A stretch of DNA of 64,000 bases, from positions 310,001 through 374,000 of the forward strand of contig NZ_BMXE01000001.1 in assembly GCF_014651595.1 (NCBI RefSeq), given 5' to 3'. Positions 10,733 to 19,114 of this stretch are shown in pieces; the first letter of the stretch is position 1; every line of letters starts with the position of its first letter. The DNA comes from Pseudovibrio japonicus (GTDB lineage Bacteria > Pseudomonadota > Alphaproteobacteria > Rhizobiales > Stappiaceae). Made by a program: the position numbers and the translations under genes. Below the pieces are notes generated by a model. The model saw nothing but the letters and a program-made list of their open reading frames with translations, did not search any database and was not told where the DNA came from.

Positions 10733-11574
10733 TATGCAGCACCTCCATCACCAAGGTGGAAATCAGATACCGTCGGCAAACGATCTCCTGTCGCATTTTC
10801 AGGAAGCGCTGACAGCAGGGCTTTTGTGTATGAGTTCTGCGGGCTTTCGAAGAGAGACAAGACATCGGCCTCTTCCATCTTCTTGCCCTTGTACTGCACA
10901 ACAACACGGTCTGCGGTTTCAGCCACAACAGCCATATCGTGGGTGATCATGATCAGGCCCATGCCGCTTTCGTGCTGAAGATCCAGCAGCAGGTCGAGGA
11001 TCTGCTTCTGAATGGTTACGTCGAGCGCTGTGGTTGGCTCGTCCGCGATCAACAGCTTTGGCTTACAGGCAATCGCCATTGCGATCATCACACGCTGGCA
11101 CTGACCACCTGACATCTGGTGCGGGTACTTTTTCAAGGCCTTTGCAGAGTCAGGCATCCCAACAGAATCAAGCAGTTCGATCGCGCGCGCTTTACGTTCA
11201 CCGCGGCTCATCTCCGTGTGCTCTTTCAGGGTCTCATCAATCTGAGCGCCCACAGTGAAGCATGGGTTCAAGCTCGCAATTGGCTCCTGGAAGATCATGG
11301 AAATGTCTTTACCAATGATATCCCGGCGCTGTTTTGCGGACATTGTCAGAAGGTCATAGCCTTCAAACTCCAGCTTGTCCGCCCACAGGTGCCCATTGTT
11401 TGCCAGAAGGCCCATCACTGCGAGCATTGCTACGGATTTACCGGAGCCACTCTCACCCACGACTGCCAGCACTTCGCCAGCATCGATGGAATAACTCACA
11501 CCATCCAGAGCACGAAAACGTCCATCAACGGTGTCGAATTCAACTGTGAGGTTTTCAATTTCAAGAAGGGCCAT
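10732..11574 (-). CDS. dppD: Dipeptide ABC transporter ATPase, DppD type
   Basis: A 280-residue partner ATPase. Walker [10 protein letters not shown], signature [17 protein letters not shown] (the DppD/OppD subtype), Walker [14 protein letters not shown]-loop ITHDMAVV. It should dimerise with DppF beneath the DppB-DppC channel. Two bases separate it from dppC and it overlaps dppF by one, a tight operon. The C-terminal oligopeptide-transporter region is somewhat short, and a cysteine-containing iron-sulfur motif reported in some DppD proteins is not obvious. Confidence 0.95.
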   Translation of the reverse strand: MALLEIENLTVEFDTVDGRFRALDGVSYSIDAGEVLAVVGESGSGKSVAMLAVMGLLANNGHLWADKLEFEGYDLLTMSAKQRRDIIGKDISMIFQEPIASLNPCFTVGAQIDETLKEHTEMSRGERKARAIELLDSVGMPDSAKALKKYPHQMSGGQCQRVMIAMAIACKPKLLIADEPTTALDVTIQKQILDLLLDLQHESGMGLIMITHDMAVVAETADRVVVQYKGKKMEEADVLSLFESPQNSYTKALLSALPENATGDRLPTVSDFHLGDGGAA

Positions 11575-11576
11575 TA

Positions 11577-12476
11577 TCAGCTCCTCTTCAGCTTTGGATC
11601 GAGTGCGTCACGCAGACCATCACCGATCAGATTGATTGCCAGCACAGTGGTCAGGATTGCAAGACCCGGGAAGGTCACAACCCATGGCGCGCGCAGGATG
11701 AACTCGCGGGATTCAGCAAGCATCGTGCCCCACTCCGGCGTCGGAGGCTGTGCACCCATACCCAGGAAGCCCAGAGCTGCTGCATCAAGGATCGCTGTGG
11801 AGAAGGACAGAGCCGCCTGAACGATCAGCGGAGCCATACAGTTTGGCAGCACGGTCACGAACATCAGGCGCAGCGTGCGAACACCGGACACACGAGCCGC
11901 CATTACGTACTCGCGGCTCATTTCGGACATCACCGATGCGCGGGTCAGGCGCACGTAGTAAGGCTGCTGCACGACCGCAATTGCGATCATCGCGTTAAGC
12001 AGAGATGGGCCGAGGATAGCAACAAGCACCAAAGCGAGCAGCAAGGACGGGAATGCCAGAATGATGTCCATGATACGCATGATGAAGGTATCAATCCACC
12101 CACCAAACGTACCGGCCACCAAACCGAGGCACACGCCGACCACAAGCGCTACGGAAACAACTACTACACCAATGAACAGCGAGTACTGACTGCCGTAGAT
12201 CAGGCGGGAGAGCAAGTCACGGCCCACTGCATCCGTACCAAGAACGTAGGACCAGTCTCCCCCTTCCTGCCACGCTGGTGGCAGAAGCAGTGCATCGCGG
12301 TACTGCTCGATCGGGGAATGGGGTGCAATGAACCATGCGCCAAGAGCGATGATAACCAGTGCAATGAAGAAGATCAGACCCGCAACAGCTCCTCTGTTGG
12401 TGCGGAAATGTCTCCAGAAGTTAACTATAAGCTCGAACCGGGTATCCGGCGCGGAATTTTGTGTCACGTCAGCCAT
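11577..12476 (-). CDS. dppC: Dipeptide ABC transporter permease, DppC type
   Basis: A 299-residue inner-membrane permease with about six helices and the N-terminal OppC-type segment (FWRHFRTNRGAVAGLIFF). The EAA loop region contains REYVMAARVSGVRTLRLMF, which contacts the ATPase, and AAALGFLGMGAQPPTPEWG is the highly conserved DppC/OppC signature. It forms the channel with DppB. Three bases separate the two genes. Confidence 0.95.
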   Translation of the reverse strand: MADVTQNSAPDTRFELIVNFWRHFRTNRGAVAGLIFFIALVIIALGAWFIAPHSPIEQYRDALLLPPAWQEGGDWSYVLGTDAVGRDLLSRLIYGSQYSLFIGVVVVSVALVVGVCLGLVAGTFGGWIDTFIMRIMDIILAFPSLLLALVLVAILGPSLLNAMIAIAVVQQPYYVRLTRASVMSEMSREYVMAARVSGVRTLRLMFVTVLPNCMAPLIVQAALSFSTAILDAAALGFLGMGAQPPTPEWGTMLAESREFILRAPWVVTFPGLAILTTVLAINLIGDGLRDALDPKLKRS

Positions 12477-12479
12477 GAT

Positions 12480-13490
12480 TTACTCCGTATGCCGAATTTT
12501 CGGGTTAATCAGACCATACATCAGGTCCACAATCAGGTTCACGATCATGACGATTACAGCGATCATCAAGAGGCCACCCTGTACGACCGGATAGTCACGG
12601 CGGAAAATACTATCAACCATCCATTTGCCGACACCTGGCCAGGAGAAGATGCTTTCTGTCAGAATTGCGCCAGCGAACAGAACGCCGATCTGCAAACCGA
12701 TGATGGTGATAACGGGAATAAGTGCGTTGCGCAGAGCATGAATGCCAATCACGCGGAAGTTGGAGAGACCTTTTGCACGTGCGGTACGCACATAATCTTC
12801 GTCCAGAACTTCCAGCATGGCAGAGCGTGTCTGACGTGCAATCACAGCCAATGGAATCGTGCCAAGAACGATGGTCGGGAGAATCAAGTGGCTAACAGCA
12901 GAGCCAAATGCACCCGGCTCATCTGAGAGCAACGTATCGATCAGCATGAAGCCCGTGACAGGCTCAATCCAGTACATGAACGAAATACGACCAGACACCG
13001 GTGTCCACCCCAACATACCGGAGAATAAGATGATCAGCAGCAGCCCCCACCAGAAGATCGGCATGGAATAACCAGCCAGCGCTGTTGTCATCACAGTGTG
13101 GTCCAGCGTCTTACCGCGTTTAACTGCTGCAATGATTCCAGCAGGCAGACCTACAATCACCGCAAAGAGCATAGCACAGACACCAAGCTCTACGGTTGCC
13201 GGGAACAGTGTCATAAACTCTTGAAGTACCGGCTGCTTGGTGACGATGGATGCACCGAGGTCACCTTGAAACAGATTGCCTAAATACGTGAGATACTGTT
13301 GCCAAATTGGGTCGTTATAACCGAACTGAATCATCAGTTCGTTATAACGCTCAGGGCTGACGCCACGTTCACCAGCCAAGAGCAAAATAGGATCGCCTGG
13401 CAGCAGGCGAATGAAGAAAAACGAGGTTAGCGTAACCCCGATAAAGGTCGGGATCAGCAACCCCAGTTTTTTTAATATGAGACGAAGCAT
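12480..13490 (-). CDS. dppB: Dipeptide ABC transporter permease, DppB type
   Basis: A 336-residue permease with about six helices. The N-terminal LGLLIPTFIGVTLTSFFFIR and RLLPGDPI are diagnostic of the DppB/OppB family, and EDYVRTARAKGLSNFRVI is the coupling EAA loop. It is first of the BCDF block; the upstream binding-protein gene is separated by 128 bp containing a hairpin, so permease expression may be set lower than that of the binding protein. Confidence 0.95.
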   Translation of the reverse strand: MLRLILKKLGLLIPTFIGVTLTSFFFIRLLPGDPILLLAGERGVSPERYNELMIQFGYNDPIWQQYLTYLGNLFQGDLGASIVTKQPVLQEFMTLFPATVELGVCAMLFAVIVGLPAGIIAAVKRGKTLDHTVMTTALAGYSMPIFWWGLLLIILFSGMLGWTPVSGRISFMYWIEPVTGFMLIDTLLSDEPGAFGSAVSHLILPTIVLGTIPLAVIARQTRSAMLEVLDEDYVRTARAKGLSNFRVIGIHALRNALIPVITIIGLQIGVLFAGAILTESIFSWPGVGKWMVDSIFRRDYPVVQGGLLMIAVIVMIVNLIVDLMYGLINPKIRHTE

Positions 13491-13522
13491 ACTTCAGTCA
13501 CACCAATCAGAGGATTGTTCGT

Positions 13523-13594
13523 CCGCAGGGCCCCCCCCTGCGGTATGGAAGACTTTCCAAAAAAAGTATCCCGGCGAATACATCGCCGGGATAC
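13523..13594 (-). terminator. Two hairpins between dppA paralogue 2 and dppB (likely partial terminator)
   Basis: A perfect 12-bp stem (13566-13577 with 13583-13594, five-base loop) is followed on the minus strand by seven T (complement of 13559-13565), a strong intrinsic terminator. A second stem, CCGCAGGG (13523-13530) with CCCTGCGG (13536-13543), lies nearer dppB. Such intercistronic hairpins commonly keep binding-protein levels above permease levels; some read-through is needed unless dppB has its own promoter. Confidence 0.85.
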
Positions 13595-13618
13595 ACAATG
13601 TCCAGCGGAAAATTTTTT

Positions 13619-15208
13619 CTAGTTAAGATCTACACCATAGAAGTTATGTTTACCAAGTGGATCAATCTTATAGTTTTCAACACGAACACTTATCGGCTCA
13701 GAAACAATAGAATGCGCGATAGTTGCCCAAGGGGCCTCACGTTTGAAAATTACCTGAGCTTCCTCATAAAGCCTAGTACGCTCATCTACGTCAGATGATT
13801 GTCTTGCCTGTTCTATCAGGTTATCAAACTCTTCATTGCACCACTGGGCACGGTTTGCGCCGCCCACACCTTCACATGATAACAGAACTCCAAGGAAATT
13901 GTCCGGATCACCGTTATCACCAGTCCAACCGAACAGCGCAGCACCGTCACGGTTGGGGTCTGAAGAACGCTGTAGGTACTCTCCCCACTCGTAGGTGATA
14001 ATATCCACATCTACGCCAACTCTTGCGAAGTCAGCCTGTATAATTTCTGCCATACGACGGGCATTCGGGTTGTATGGACGCTGAACAGGCATTGCCCAAA
14101 TCTTCATACTCAGATTGGTAACGCCTTCCTCTTCCAGCATCGTTCTTGCTGCATCAGGGTCGTAGGGATCATCTACAACTTCGTTGTTATAGGACCACAT
14201 GGTCGGCGGAATCGGGTTTTTGGCGACCTGGCCCTCACCCTGGAACACAGCATCTATGATCGCCTGCTTGTTAATCGCCATATTGAGCGCTGTACGCACT
14301 TTCGGATTATCAAAGGGAGTTTGCGTGGTGTTGTAAGCCATGTAGCCAACATTCAATCCTTCCTGCTGCAGGAGGGTAATGTTGGGATCCCTAGACATTT
14401 CTTCCAGATCAGCCGGATTTGGGAAAGCCATAACATGACATTCCCCGGCCACTAGCTTCTGATAGCGCACGGATGCGTCCGGCGTGATTGCAAAGATAAG
14501 GTTGTCAATTGGCGCTTTACCGTCCCAATAGTCCGGGTTCGCTGTGTAGCGGATCTGAGCATCTCTGCGATACGCAACTAGCTGGAACGGACCGGTGCCA
14601 ACTGGTTGTTGATCGAAAGCATTCTTGTTGTTCATCATCGCATCTGCGTATTCTGCAGACTGAATCGATGCAAAGTCCATGGCAAGGTTTGCAATCATCG
14701 GTGACTCGGGTCGGGTCAGGATAAACTTGACCGTATAATCATCGATTTTCTCAATGCTGTCGATCAGGGTCGGAAGATCCATCGCGTTGTAGTACTCATA
14801 AGTACCACCTGACACATTATGGTATGGATTTTGTGGATTGCCCTGTCGGTCGAAAGAGAAGATCACGTCATCCGCATTAAAGTCACGGGTTGGTGTAAAC
14901 CAGCTTGTGGTGTGAAACTTCACACCCTGACGAAGATGGAAGGTGTATTCCTTACCATCCTCAGAAACCTCCCAGCTTTCGGCCAGTGCCGGAACAATGT
15001 CAGTCGTTCCTGGCACAAATTCTACCAGCCTGTTGTAAACTGGGATAGAACTGGCATCAAAAGTGGTTCCTGTGGTGTAGAGAGACGGCGTGAAGCCCTC
15101 AGGAGAGCCTTCAGAACAATACACCAGTGTTTTTGCCATAACAGGACCAGCGACAACTGCAGCTGCGAAAAGGCTTGTGCCAAACAGGAGGCTTTTCTTC
15201 AAGGACAT
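13619..15208 (-). CDS. dppA: Peptide ABC transporter substrate-binding protein, paralogue 2
   Basis: A 529-residue SBP_bac_5 periplasmic protein. Signal peptide MSLKKSLLFG... ends near VVAGPVMA, and the mature start KTLVYCSEGSPEGFTP is identical to paralogue 1. Differences concentrate in scattered surface stretches. Start 15208 aligns with paralogue 1; ATGs at 15214 and 15220 and a GTG at 15253 are open alternatives. It is first in the order A2-B-C-D-F, so this is probably the cognate binding protein, while paralogue 1 at the far end of the cluster may widen the peptide range (inference). Confidence 0.92.
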   Translation of the reverse strand: MSLKKSLLFGTSLFAAAVVAGPVMAKTLVYCSEGSPEGFTPSLYTTGTTFDASSIPVYNRLVEFVPGTTDIVPALAESWEVSEDGKEYTFHLRQGVKFHTTSWFTPTRDFNADDVIFSFDRQGNPQNPYHNVSGGTYEYYNAMDLPTLIDSIEKIDDYTVKFILTRPESPMIANLAMDFASIQSAEYADAMMNNKNAFDQQPVGTGPFQLVAYRRDAQIRYTANPDYWDGKAPIDNLIFAITPDASVRYQKLVAGECHVMAFPNPADLEEMSRDPNITLLQQEGLNVGYMAYNTTQTPFDNPKVRTALNMAINKQAIIDAVFQGEGQVAKNPIPPTMWSYNNEVVDDPYDPDAARTMLEEEGVTNLSMKIWAMPVQRPYNPNARRMAEIIQADFARVGVDVDIITYEWGEYLQRSSDPNRDGAALFGWTGDNGDPDNFLGVLLSCEGVGGANRAQWCNEEFDNLIEQARQSSDVDERTRLYEEAQVIFKREAPWATIAHSIVSEPISVRVENYKIDPLGKHNFYGVDLN

Positions 15209-15794
15209 TGGCATTCTCATTCCGTTTTTGTTGTTTGTTTGATTGTTCTTCACTACTGCTCATTGCTGAAGCTTTTCTCAGAGATTTTCGTGGTACGAGC
15301 CGCGAGCAATAGCAGGCAACCAGCGCTCCGTTTTCTCAACGCGAAGGCATGCCATGCATTAACACTAGCAAGCACATCCTTCTGGTTGATTCTTGCGGTT
15401 TTCACGTAGGTCCACGAAGGGACATCTCACTTAAAGCTCGAACCAAAATCAACGAGATCGCACAGTGACGTGCGATTAATTCCTTCAGAGCCAAATTTAA
15501 TGCATTAAGTTTCGTTTCTAGCTTCCGAAATAATTAAAAATTTCAGAAGCAGTGTCTAATCGGTGTGACTACCTAACCCTGTGCTTTAAGGGTGTTTTAT
15601 TTCTTGTTACTGACCAAAAATTACAGATAATTTCTTATTGGGCGGCAGAGTTGTACTTCTCAGCACCTGTAAATATTTAATTTAGTTTTATAAGTAGCGC
15701 ATGGAAGTCGAGCCGGTGCGAGGGGTCCGGCACGCTGATGCATGCCGGATAGCTCAATTACTTCAGATAGTGAGGAAAGGAGTTAGAAGAGGCC
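15209..15794. promoter_or_regulatory. 586-bp gene-free region upstream of dppA paralogue 2
   Basis: No gene seen. AT-rich stretches at 15480-15710 probably contain the minus-strand promoter of the peptide transporter, but no boxes can be assigned. A 10-bp stem TCCGGCACGC (15726-15735)/GCATGCCGGA (15740-15749) lies 45 bp beyond the stop of the MerR gene; it lacks a T-run and may be a 3'-end stability hairpin of that transcript. Confidence 0.5.
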
Positions 15795-16238
15795 TTAGCC
15801 TTCAGAGAGCTTGGCCATGCATTCATTATGAATGGCCTGGATCTCAGAGATGGTAACCTCCAGAGCCTCTTTTCTGGCACTCAGTTCCGTGAGGACTTCT
15901 CCGGTGCGGGAGGCGAGGTATTCCAATTGCTGGCGGTGCCCTTCCCCGTGTTGACCATAGAGGTCGAGAAAGTGCTTGATTTCGGAGAGCGAAGATCCGA
16001 TTGCCTTGCCGCGCAGGATCAGGGCGAGACGCGCTCTGTCCTTGCGGTTATAGATGCGTACGCCGTTGACGCGTTGTGGTGAGATCAGCCCCTTGCTTTC
16101 GTAAAAGCGAATGGACCGAGTGGAGATCTCGAACTCCTCAGCCAGGTCACCAATTCCAAACAGCTCCTGATCAGCACGACCAGATGCTCTTTCCGCTTCC
16201 TCGAGAGGGTTTAGCGTTTCTTCTCTTTCTTCAGACAT
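15795..16238 (-). CDS. MerR family transcriptional regulator
   Basis: The 147-residue protein has an N-terminal acidic tail, then the MerR winged HTH (FGIGDLAEEFEISTRSIRFYE, about residues 27-47) with the GLISPQR wing, and a C-terminal dimerisation coiled coil. No cysteine pair or obvious metal site is present, so it is not a classic metal sensor. It resembles the LiuR-type MerR regulators of branched-chain amino acid or fatty acid catabolism, but no such genes are adjacent. A GGGGG Shine-Dalgarno supports the start. Confidence 0.88.
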   Translation of the reverse strand: MSEEREETLNPLEEAERASGRADQELFGIGDLAEEFEISTRSIRFYESKGLISPQRVNGVRIYNRKDRARLALILRGKAIGSSLSEIKHFLDLYGQHGEGHRQQLEYLASRTGEVLTELSARKEALEVTISEIQAIHNECMAKLSEG

Positions 16239-16598
16239 GCATCCCCCTTTTGAGAAAATCTAACTGACGTTACCTTATGTCATCGTAAAGCTTTGCCGGT
16301 TTAACCAAACGGCATCACTAAACTGTCAGCAGGCTTACGAAGTTTCGTTTCATACCTAAACTTTACCTATAGGATAACCATCAGAAATTCTGTGGAATTG
16401 CAACTAGCCAGATAGATAATATTGCAAACTATCGAACGCGCTTCGAGAAAAAGTGCGGGATAACCCGGCGAAATGGGTTAGAGAACTTCAGAATAGCGGG
16501 CAATTTTGAAGTTTAATTGCGTGGTGGCCTCCCCTCTACTTGACAATTTTGAGGATTTGGACGACCCCTGCCTCCACGAAGCCCTAGCAGGATGAGAT
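16239..16598. promoter_or_regulatory. Divergent intergenic region, MerR gene / slyX
   Basis: A 360-bp spacer with no credible gene. It should hold promoters for both divergent genes. The direct repeat-like and palindromic elements expected of a MerR operator were not recognised by eye. Confidence 0.4.
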
Positions 16599-16811
16599 AT
16601 GAGTAAAAGTCTTGAAGAGCGGGTCGATGATCTGGAGGTGCATGTGGCACACCAGCATGAAACGATCGAAACGCTCAATGATGTGGTATCCAATCAGGCG
16701 CAGGTAATTGACCGGCTGGTTTCGACTTTGGGCCAGATGAAGGACCACCTGATGGATATTCAGGAGCTGGTTGACCAAGCACCGGCAAACCAGAAACCTC
16801 CGCATTACTGA
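16599..16811 (+). CDS. slyX: SlyX family protein
   Basis: A 70-residue coiled-coil protein. The heptad-rich region (LEERVDDLEVHVAHQHETIE...) fills residues 5-50 and the chain ends with PPHY, the hallmark C-terminus of SlyX. The function of SlyX is unknown; it is a small cytosolic protein common in proteobacteria. AGGATGAG lies directly upstream of the ATG. Confidence 0.9.
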   Translation: MSKSLEERVDDLEVHVAHQHETIETLNDVVSNQAQVIDRLVSTLGQMKDHLMDIQELVDQAPANQKPPHY

Positions 16812-16879
16812 GCGTGAAGGTGATCTCCTGTTATAAGAGGAGCCTATTGACTGCTGAGCATCAGCAAAGATAGGTATAC

Positions 16880-16948
16880 TCAGGTAAGGGGAAACCTGAT
16901 ATTAAATGGAAGACAGGTCTGCTGTTGCTTTGACGCAGGCCCTTTTTT
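16880..16948 (+). ncRNA. Candidate small RNA (or slyX 3' element) ending in a terminator
   Basis: Two consecutive stem-loops: TCAGGT (16880-16885)/ACCTGA (16894-16899) exposing AAGGGGAA in the loop, then, after an AU-rich linker, GGTCTGC (16916-16922)/GCAGGCC (16935-16941) followed by C and six T. The second is an intrinsic terminator. The purine-rich loop upstream resembles a binding surface. It may be an independent sRNA or merely the slyX transcript end; no -10/-35 pair is certain. Confidence 0.4.
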
Positions 16949-17075
16949 CGTGGATCACTCAACGGTAAGAGAGTGAAGAATACAATTTTCTGTTCCGCCG
17001 CCTATAAGGGCTGCCACTGCTGTACGTTCTGTGCAGCACCTGGGAACAAAAAAGCCTGGATGAGAAAGAAACCCA

Positions 17076-17756
17076 ATGGCTATTGAGCAGATTCTGGCGA
17101 CCCATAAAAAGGAGAGCCTTGCTGATAAGGCTTATCGTCTGATTGAAGAGTTAATTGTCAATCTTGACCTTGCGCCTGGTATGGCGCTGACGGAAGGCGA
17201 CCTGTGCGAACGGACCGGCATTGGCCGGACCCCTGTGCGCGAGGCGATCAAACGCCTTTCAACTGAAGGGCTGATCGTTATTCGCCCGCGCAAGGGCCTG
17301 TTCGTCTCCGAGATTGAGACCTCTGAGTATGTTCTGGTGCTGGAAACCAGAAAGCCGCTGGAGCAGCTGCTTGTTGCTTCTGCAGTCCAGCGTGCAACAC
17401 CTGAAGAACGAGCAGCGCTGCATGAGTGTGCCGAAGAAATCCTCGCACAGGCCCGTGCAGGGGATGTGAAGGGCTATCTACGTGCAGATAAGGTCTTTGA
17501 TGAAGTGCTTTGTGCAGTGTCCCGTAACCCGTTCACGGCACGCGCTGTTGCTCCGCTGCAGACCATGAGCCGCCGTGCGTGGAGTGCGTTCCGCGGTGCG
17601 GAGAAGCTGGAAGACTCTGCTATTCGCCACCACAAGCTTGCTGAAGCGGTGGCCAATAACGATACAGAAAGAGCCGAGGCTGCAACCATTGAGATGATGG
17701 ATCACCTCACAAGCTTTGCTGTGAAGCAAGCTGAGAAGACCGAGAGCGACGCCTGA
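17076..17756 (+). CDS. GntR family regulator, FadR subfamily (FCD domain)
   Basis: The 226-residue protein has an N-terminal GntR winged HTH (about residues 14-78) containing LCERTGIGRTPVREAIKRLS, the typical recognition helix, and a C-terminal all-helical FCD ligand domain with RHHKLAEAV and MMDHL contributing metal-binding histidines. Such proteins usually control carbon or amino acid catabolism in response to a carboxylate. No adjacent catabolic operon shows its target. It ends at a strong terminator. Confidence 0.9.
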   Translation: MAIEQILATHKKESLADKAYRLIEELIVNLDLAPGMALTEGDLCERTGIGRTPVREAIKRLSTEGLIVIRPRKGLFVSEIETSEYVLVLETRKPLEQLLVASAVQRATPEERAALHECAEEILAQARAGDVKGYLRADKVFDEVLCAVSRNPFTARAVAPLQTMSRRAWSAFRGAEKLEDSAIRHHKLAEAVANNDTERAEAATIEMMDHLTSFAVKQAEKTESDA

Positions 17757-17780
17757 TAAGGCGCCTCATTTGAGACGCAA

Positions 17781-17807
17781 AAAGCGGGGCCAGTGCTCCG
17801 CTTTTTT
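17781..17807. terminator. Bidirectional terminator, GntR gene / flagellar 3' end
   Basis: AAAGCGGGGC (17781-17790) pairs with GCTCCGCTTT (17795-17804, one G-U pair) around CAGT. T-runs lie on both sides, so it can also end the minus-strand flagellar transcript. Confidence 0.88.
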
Positions 17808-17817
17808 GTTGTTCGCT

Positions 17818-18141
17818 CTATGGGGTTTTGAAACTATCTATGCGTGCGTTACGGCCGCTTGCTCCGAGCAGGAGCAGATAGGGCTGGTTTGGTTCGATTG
17901 CCGGGCGCTTTGCACCGTACACGCCCGAGAGGCGCACGCGGATCTCGCCATGAGGTGTCATGCCGGAGAACATCCCTGCTGCCAGTTGTGAGAACTTTAC
18001 AGGACCGTAGAGGATCTCGTAGGACGGCGGGGCTGCGGCGGGACGCATGACCACCACAGCGTTTGCTCTTATATCGCGTCCTTCATCTGGCACATCAACA
18101 CTGCCGAAAGCGCGGTGCAATATCTTGTACTGACAATTCAT
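17818..18141 (-). CDS. Hypothetical protein at the 3' end of the flagellar gene series
   Basis: A 107-residue frame 22 bp after the FliL-like gene on the same strand. It has no signal peptide or membrane segment; the middle contains alternating hydrophobic stretches (SYEILYGPVKFSQLAAGMF, PHGEIRVRLSGVYG) suggestive of a small beta-rich fold. I recognise no family, and the ATG has no good Shine-Dalgarno. Its position directly before a terminator makes it the probable last gene of the operon. Confidence 0.5.
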   Translation of the reverse strand: MNCQYKILHRAFGSVDVPDEGRDIRANAVVVMRPAAAPPSYEILYGPVKFSQLAAGMFSGMTPHGEIRVRLSGVYGAKRPAIEPNQPYLLLLGASGRNARIDSFKTP

Positions 18142-18163
18142 TTGAATGGTCGTGGTCTACCCA

Positions 18164-18655
18164 TCAGGACGCGGCTGCCTGCTTTGCAGCATTCTCGACA
18201 ATGTTGTCTCTCATGCTTGAAGGCACATGGAAGGTGAAGTCCTGGATGAGCACGTCTTGCACGATATCGGCGGCGAAGCGTTTGTTGACCCGGTCGCGGA
18301 CCTCTTCCGTCAAATCCTTCAGATCGGCTTTCTTGAGCTGCGCGAACTTCTTATCGGCCTTGCTGTAGATCAGACGAAAGGCTTCGTCCACGATGAATGC
18401 ATGTGGCGGAACTGCCAGCTTTGACAGGAGCTCGCTGTCAACGGTGAACACAAACTGCGCCACGATGTAACCGTAGATCTTGCCATCTTCGAGCACCGGC
18501 ACGTTGATGGCTGGTGTGCTTTGGTAATCAAGACCTTCCAGATGCGCATTCTTTTGCAGCATCGGATCATATTCCGTCTTGTACTGTGCAGTGAAATAGG
18601 CTGCACCTACGGTGACGATACAGATCCAAACTCCGGTTACGAGAACTTTCAACAT
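18164..18655 (-). CDS. FliL-like membrane-anchored protein, flagellar-cluster associated
   Basis: The 163-residue protein has an N-terminal membrane anchor (residues 4-22) and a periplasmic domain. The second half, with HAFIVDEAFRLIYSK, then LTEEVRDRVNKRF and VQDVLIQDFTF, follows the helix-strand rhythm of FliL (a DALI-like helix, a second helix with IN, then V..V....F). The true fliL is at 38.5 kb, so this would be a second, divergent relative. It lies 6 bp after flgN. The role is unknown; a stator- or rod-related function is inference. Confidence 0.7.
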   Translation of the reverse strand: MLKVLVTGVWICIVTVGAAYFTAQYKTEYDPMLQKNAHLEGLDYQSTPAINVPVLEDGKIYGYIVAQFVFTVDSELLSKLAVPPHAFIVDEAFRLIYSKADKKFAQLKKADLKDLTEEVRDRVNKRFAADIVQDVLIQDFTFHVPSSMRDNIVENAAKQAAAS

Positions 18656-18661
18656 AGGCTC

Positions 18662-19114
18662 TTACCAGCTTCCAATGGTTGATTCATAGGTGCCGTCGGA
18701 GTCGTGCTCCTTCATCACATTGAGCAGAAGGCCAGACACCTCTTTGACAGCATTGAGCTGGGTCGACAGCAGTTTCATATTGACGGAGAGTTTTTCCTGA
18801 AGTGCCTGAAGGCGGACCACGATCTCGCTCGGCAGGTTTTCAGCGCCAACAGCTTTGCCTGCCAGATCAAGATCCAGCATGGCGCGGCCTTTCAGGTAGG
18901 CGCTCTCTTCAAAATCGATGGTGCCCTTACCGACCAGCGCTTCGTTTTCTGCATCAAGCAGACCTTCAACGCGCGCGATGCTTCTGGACAGAGCCAGATA
19001 GTCTTGCGGCAGGATATAATCGTCAGCCCCTTCGCGGCGCCCGCTGTCCTGAGCTACCGGTTTTTCATCGTGCAGAACAAGTTCAGTGTTCTGGTTGTCG
19101 ATCATCTCAGACAT
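18662..19114 (-). CDS. flgN: FlgN-like flagellar chaperone
   Basis: The 150-residue helical protein has a poorly conserved N-terminus, then the FlgN-like pattern: a first helix (SIARVEGLLDAENEAL), a second with YLKGRAMLDLDLAGK, and a third ending LSTQLNAVKEVSGLLLN before DSDGTY, as seen in alphaproteobacterial FlgN proteins. FlgN holds the hook-junction proteins FlgK and FlgL, both encoded in this locus, before export. It adjoins flgJ without a gap. The symbol rests on pattern and context. Confidence 0.72.
   Translation of the reverse strand: MSEMIDNQNTELVLHDEKPVAQDSGRREGADDYILPQDYLALSRSIARVEGLLDAENEALVGKGTIDFEESAYLKGRAMLDLDLAGKAVGAENLPSEIVVRLQALQEKLSVNMKLLSTQLNAVKEVSGLLLNVMKEHDSDGTYESTIGSW

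Noticed and set aside
17041-17075. Possible attenuator ahead of the GntR gene
   Set aside because: Weak stems can be drawn in the leader, but none is stable or followed by a T-run.
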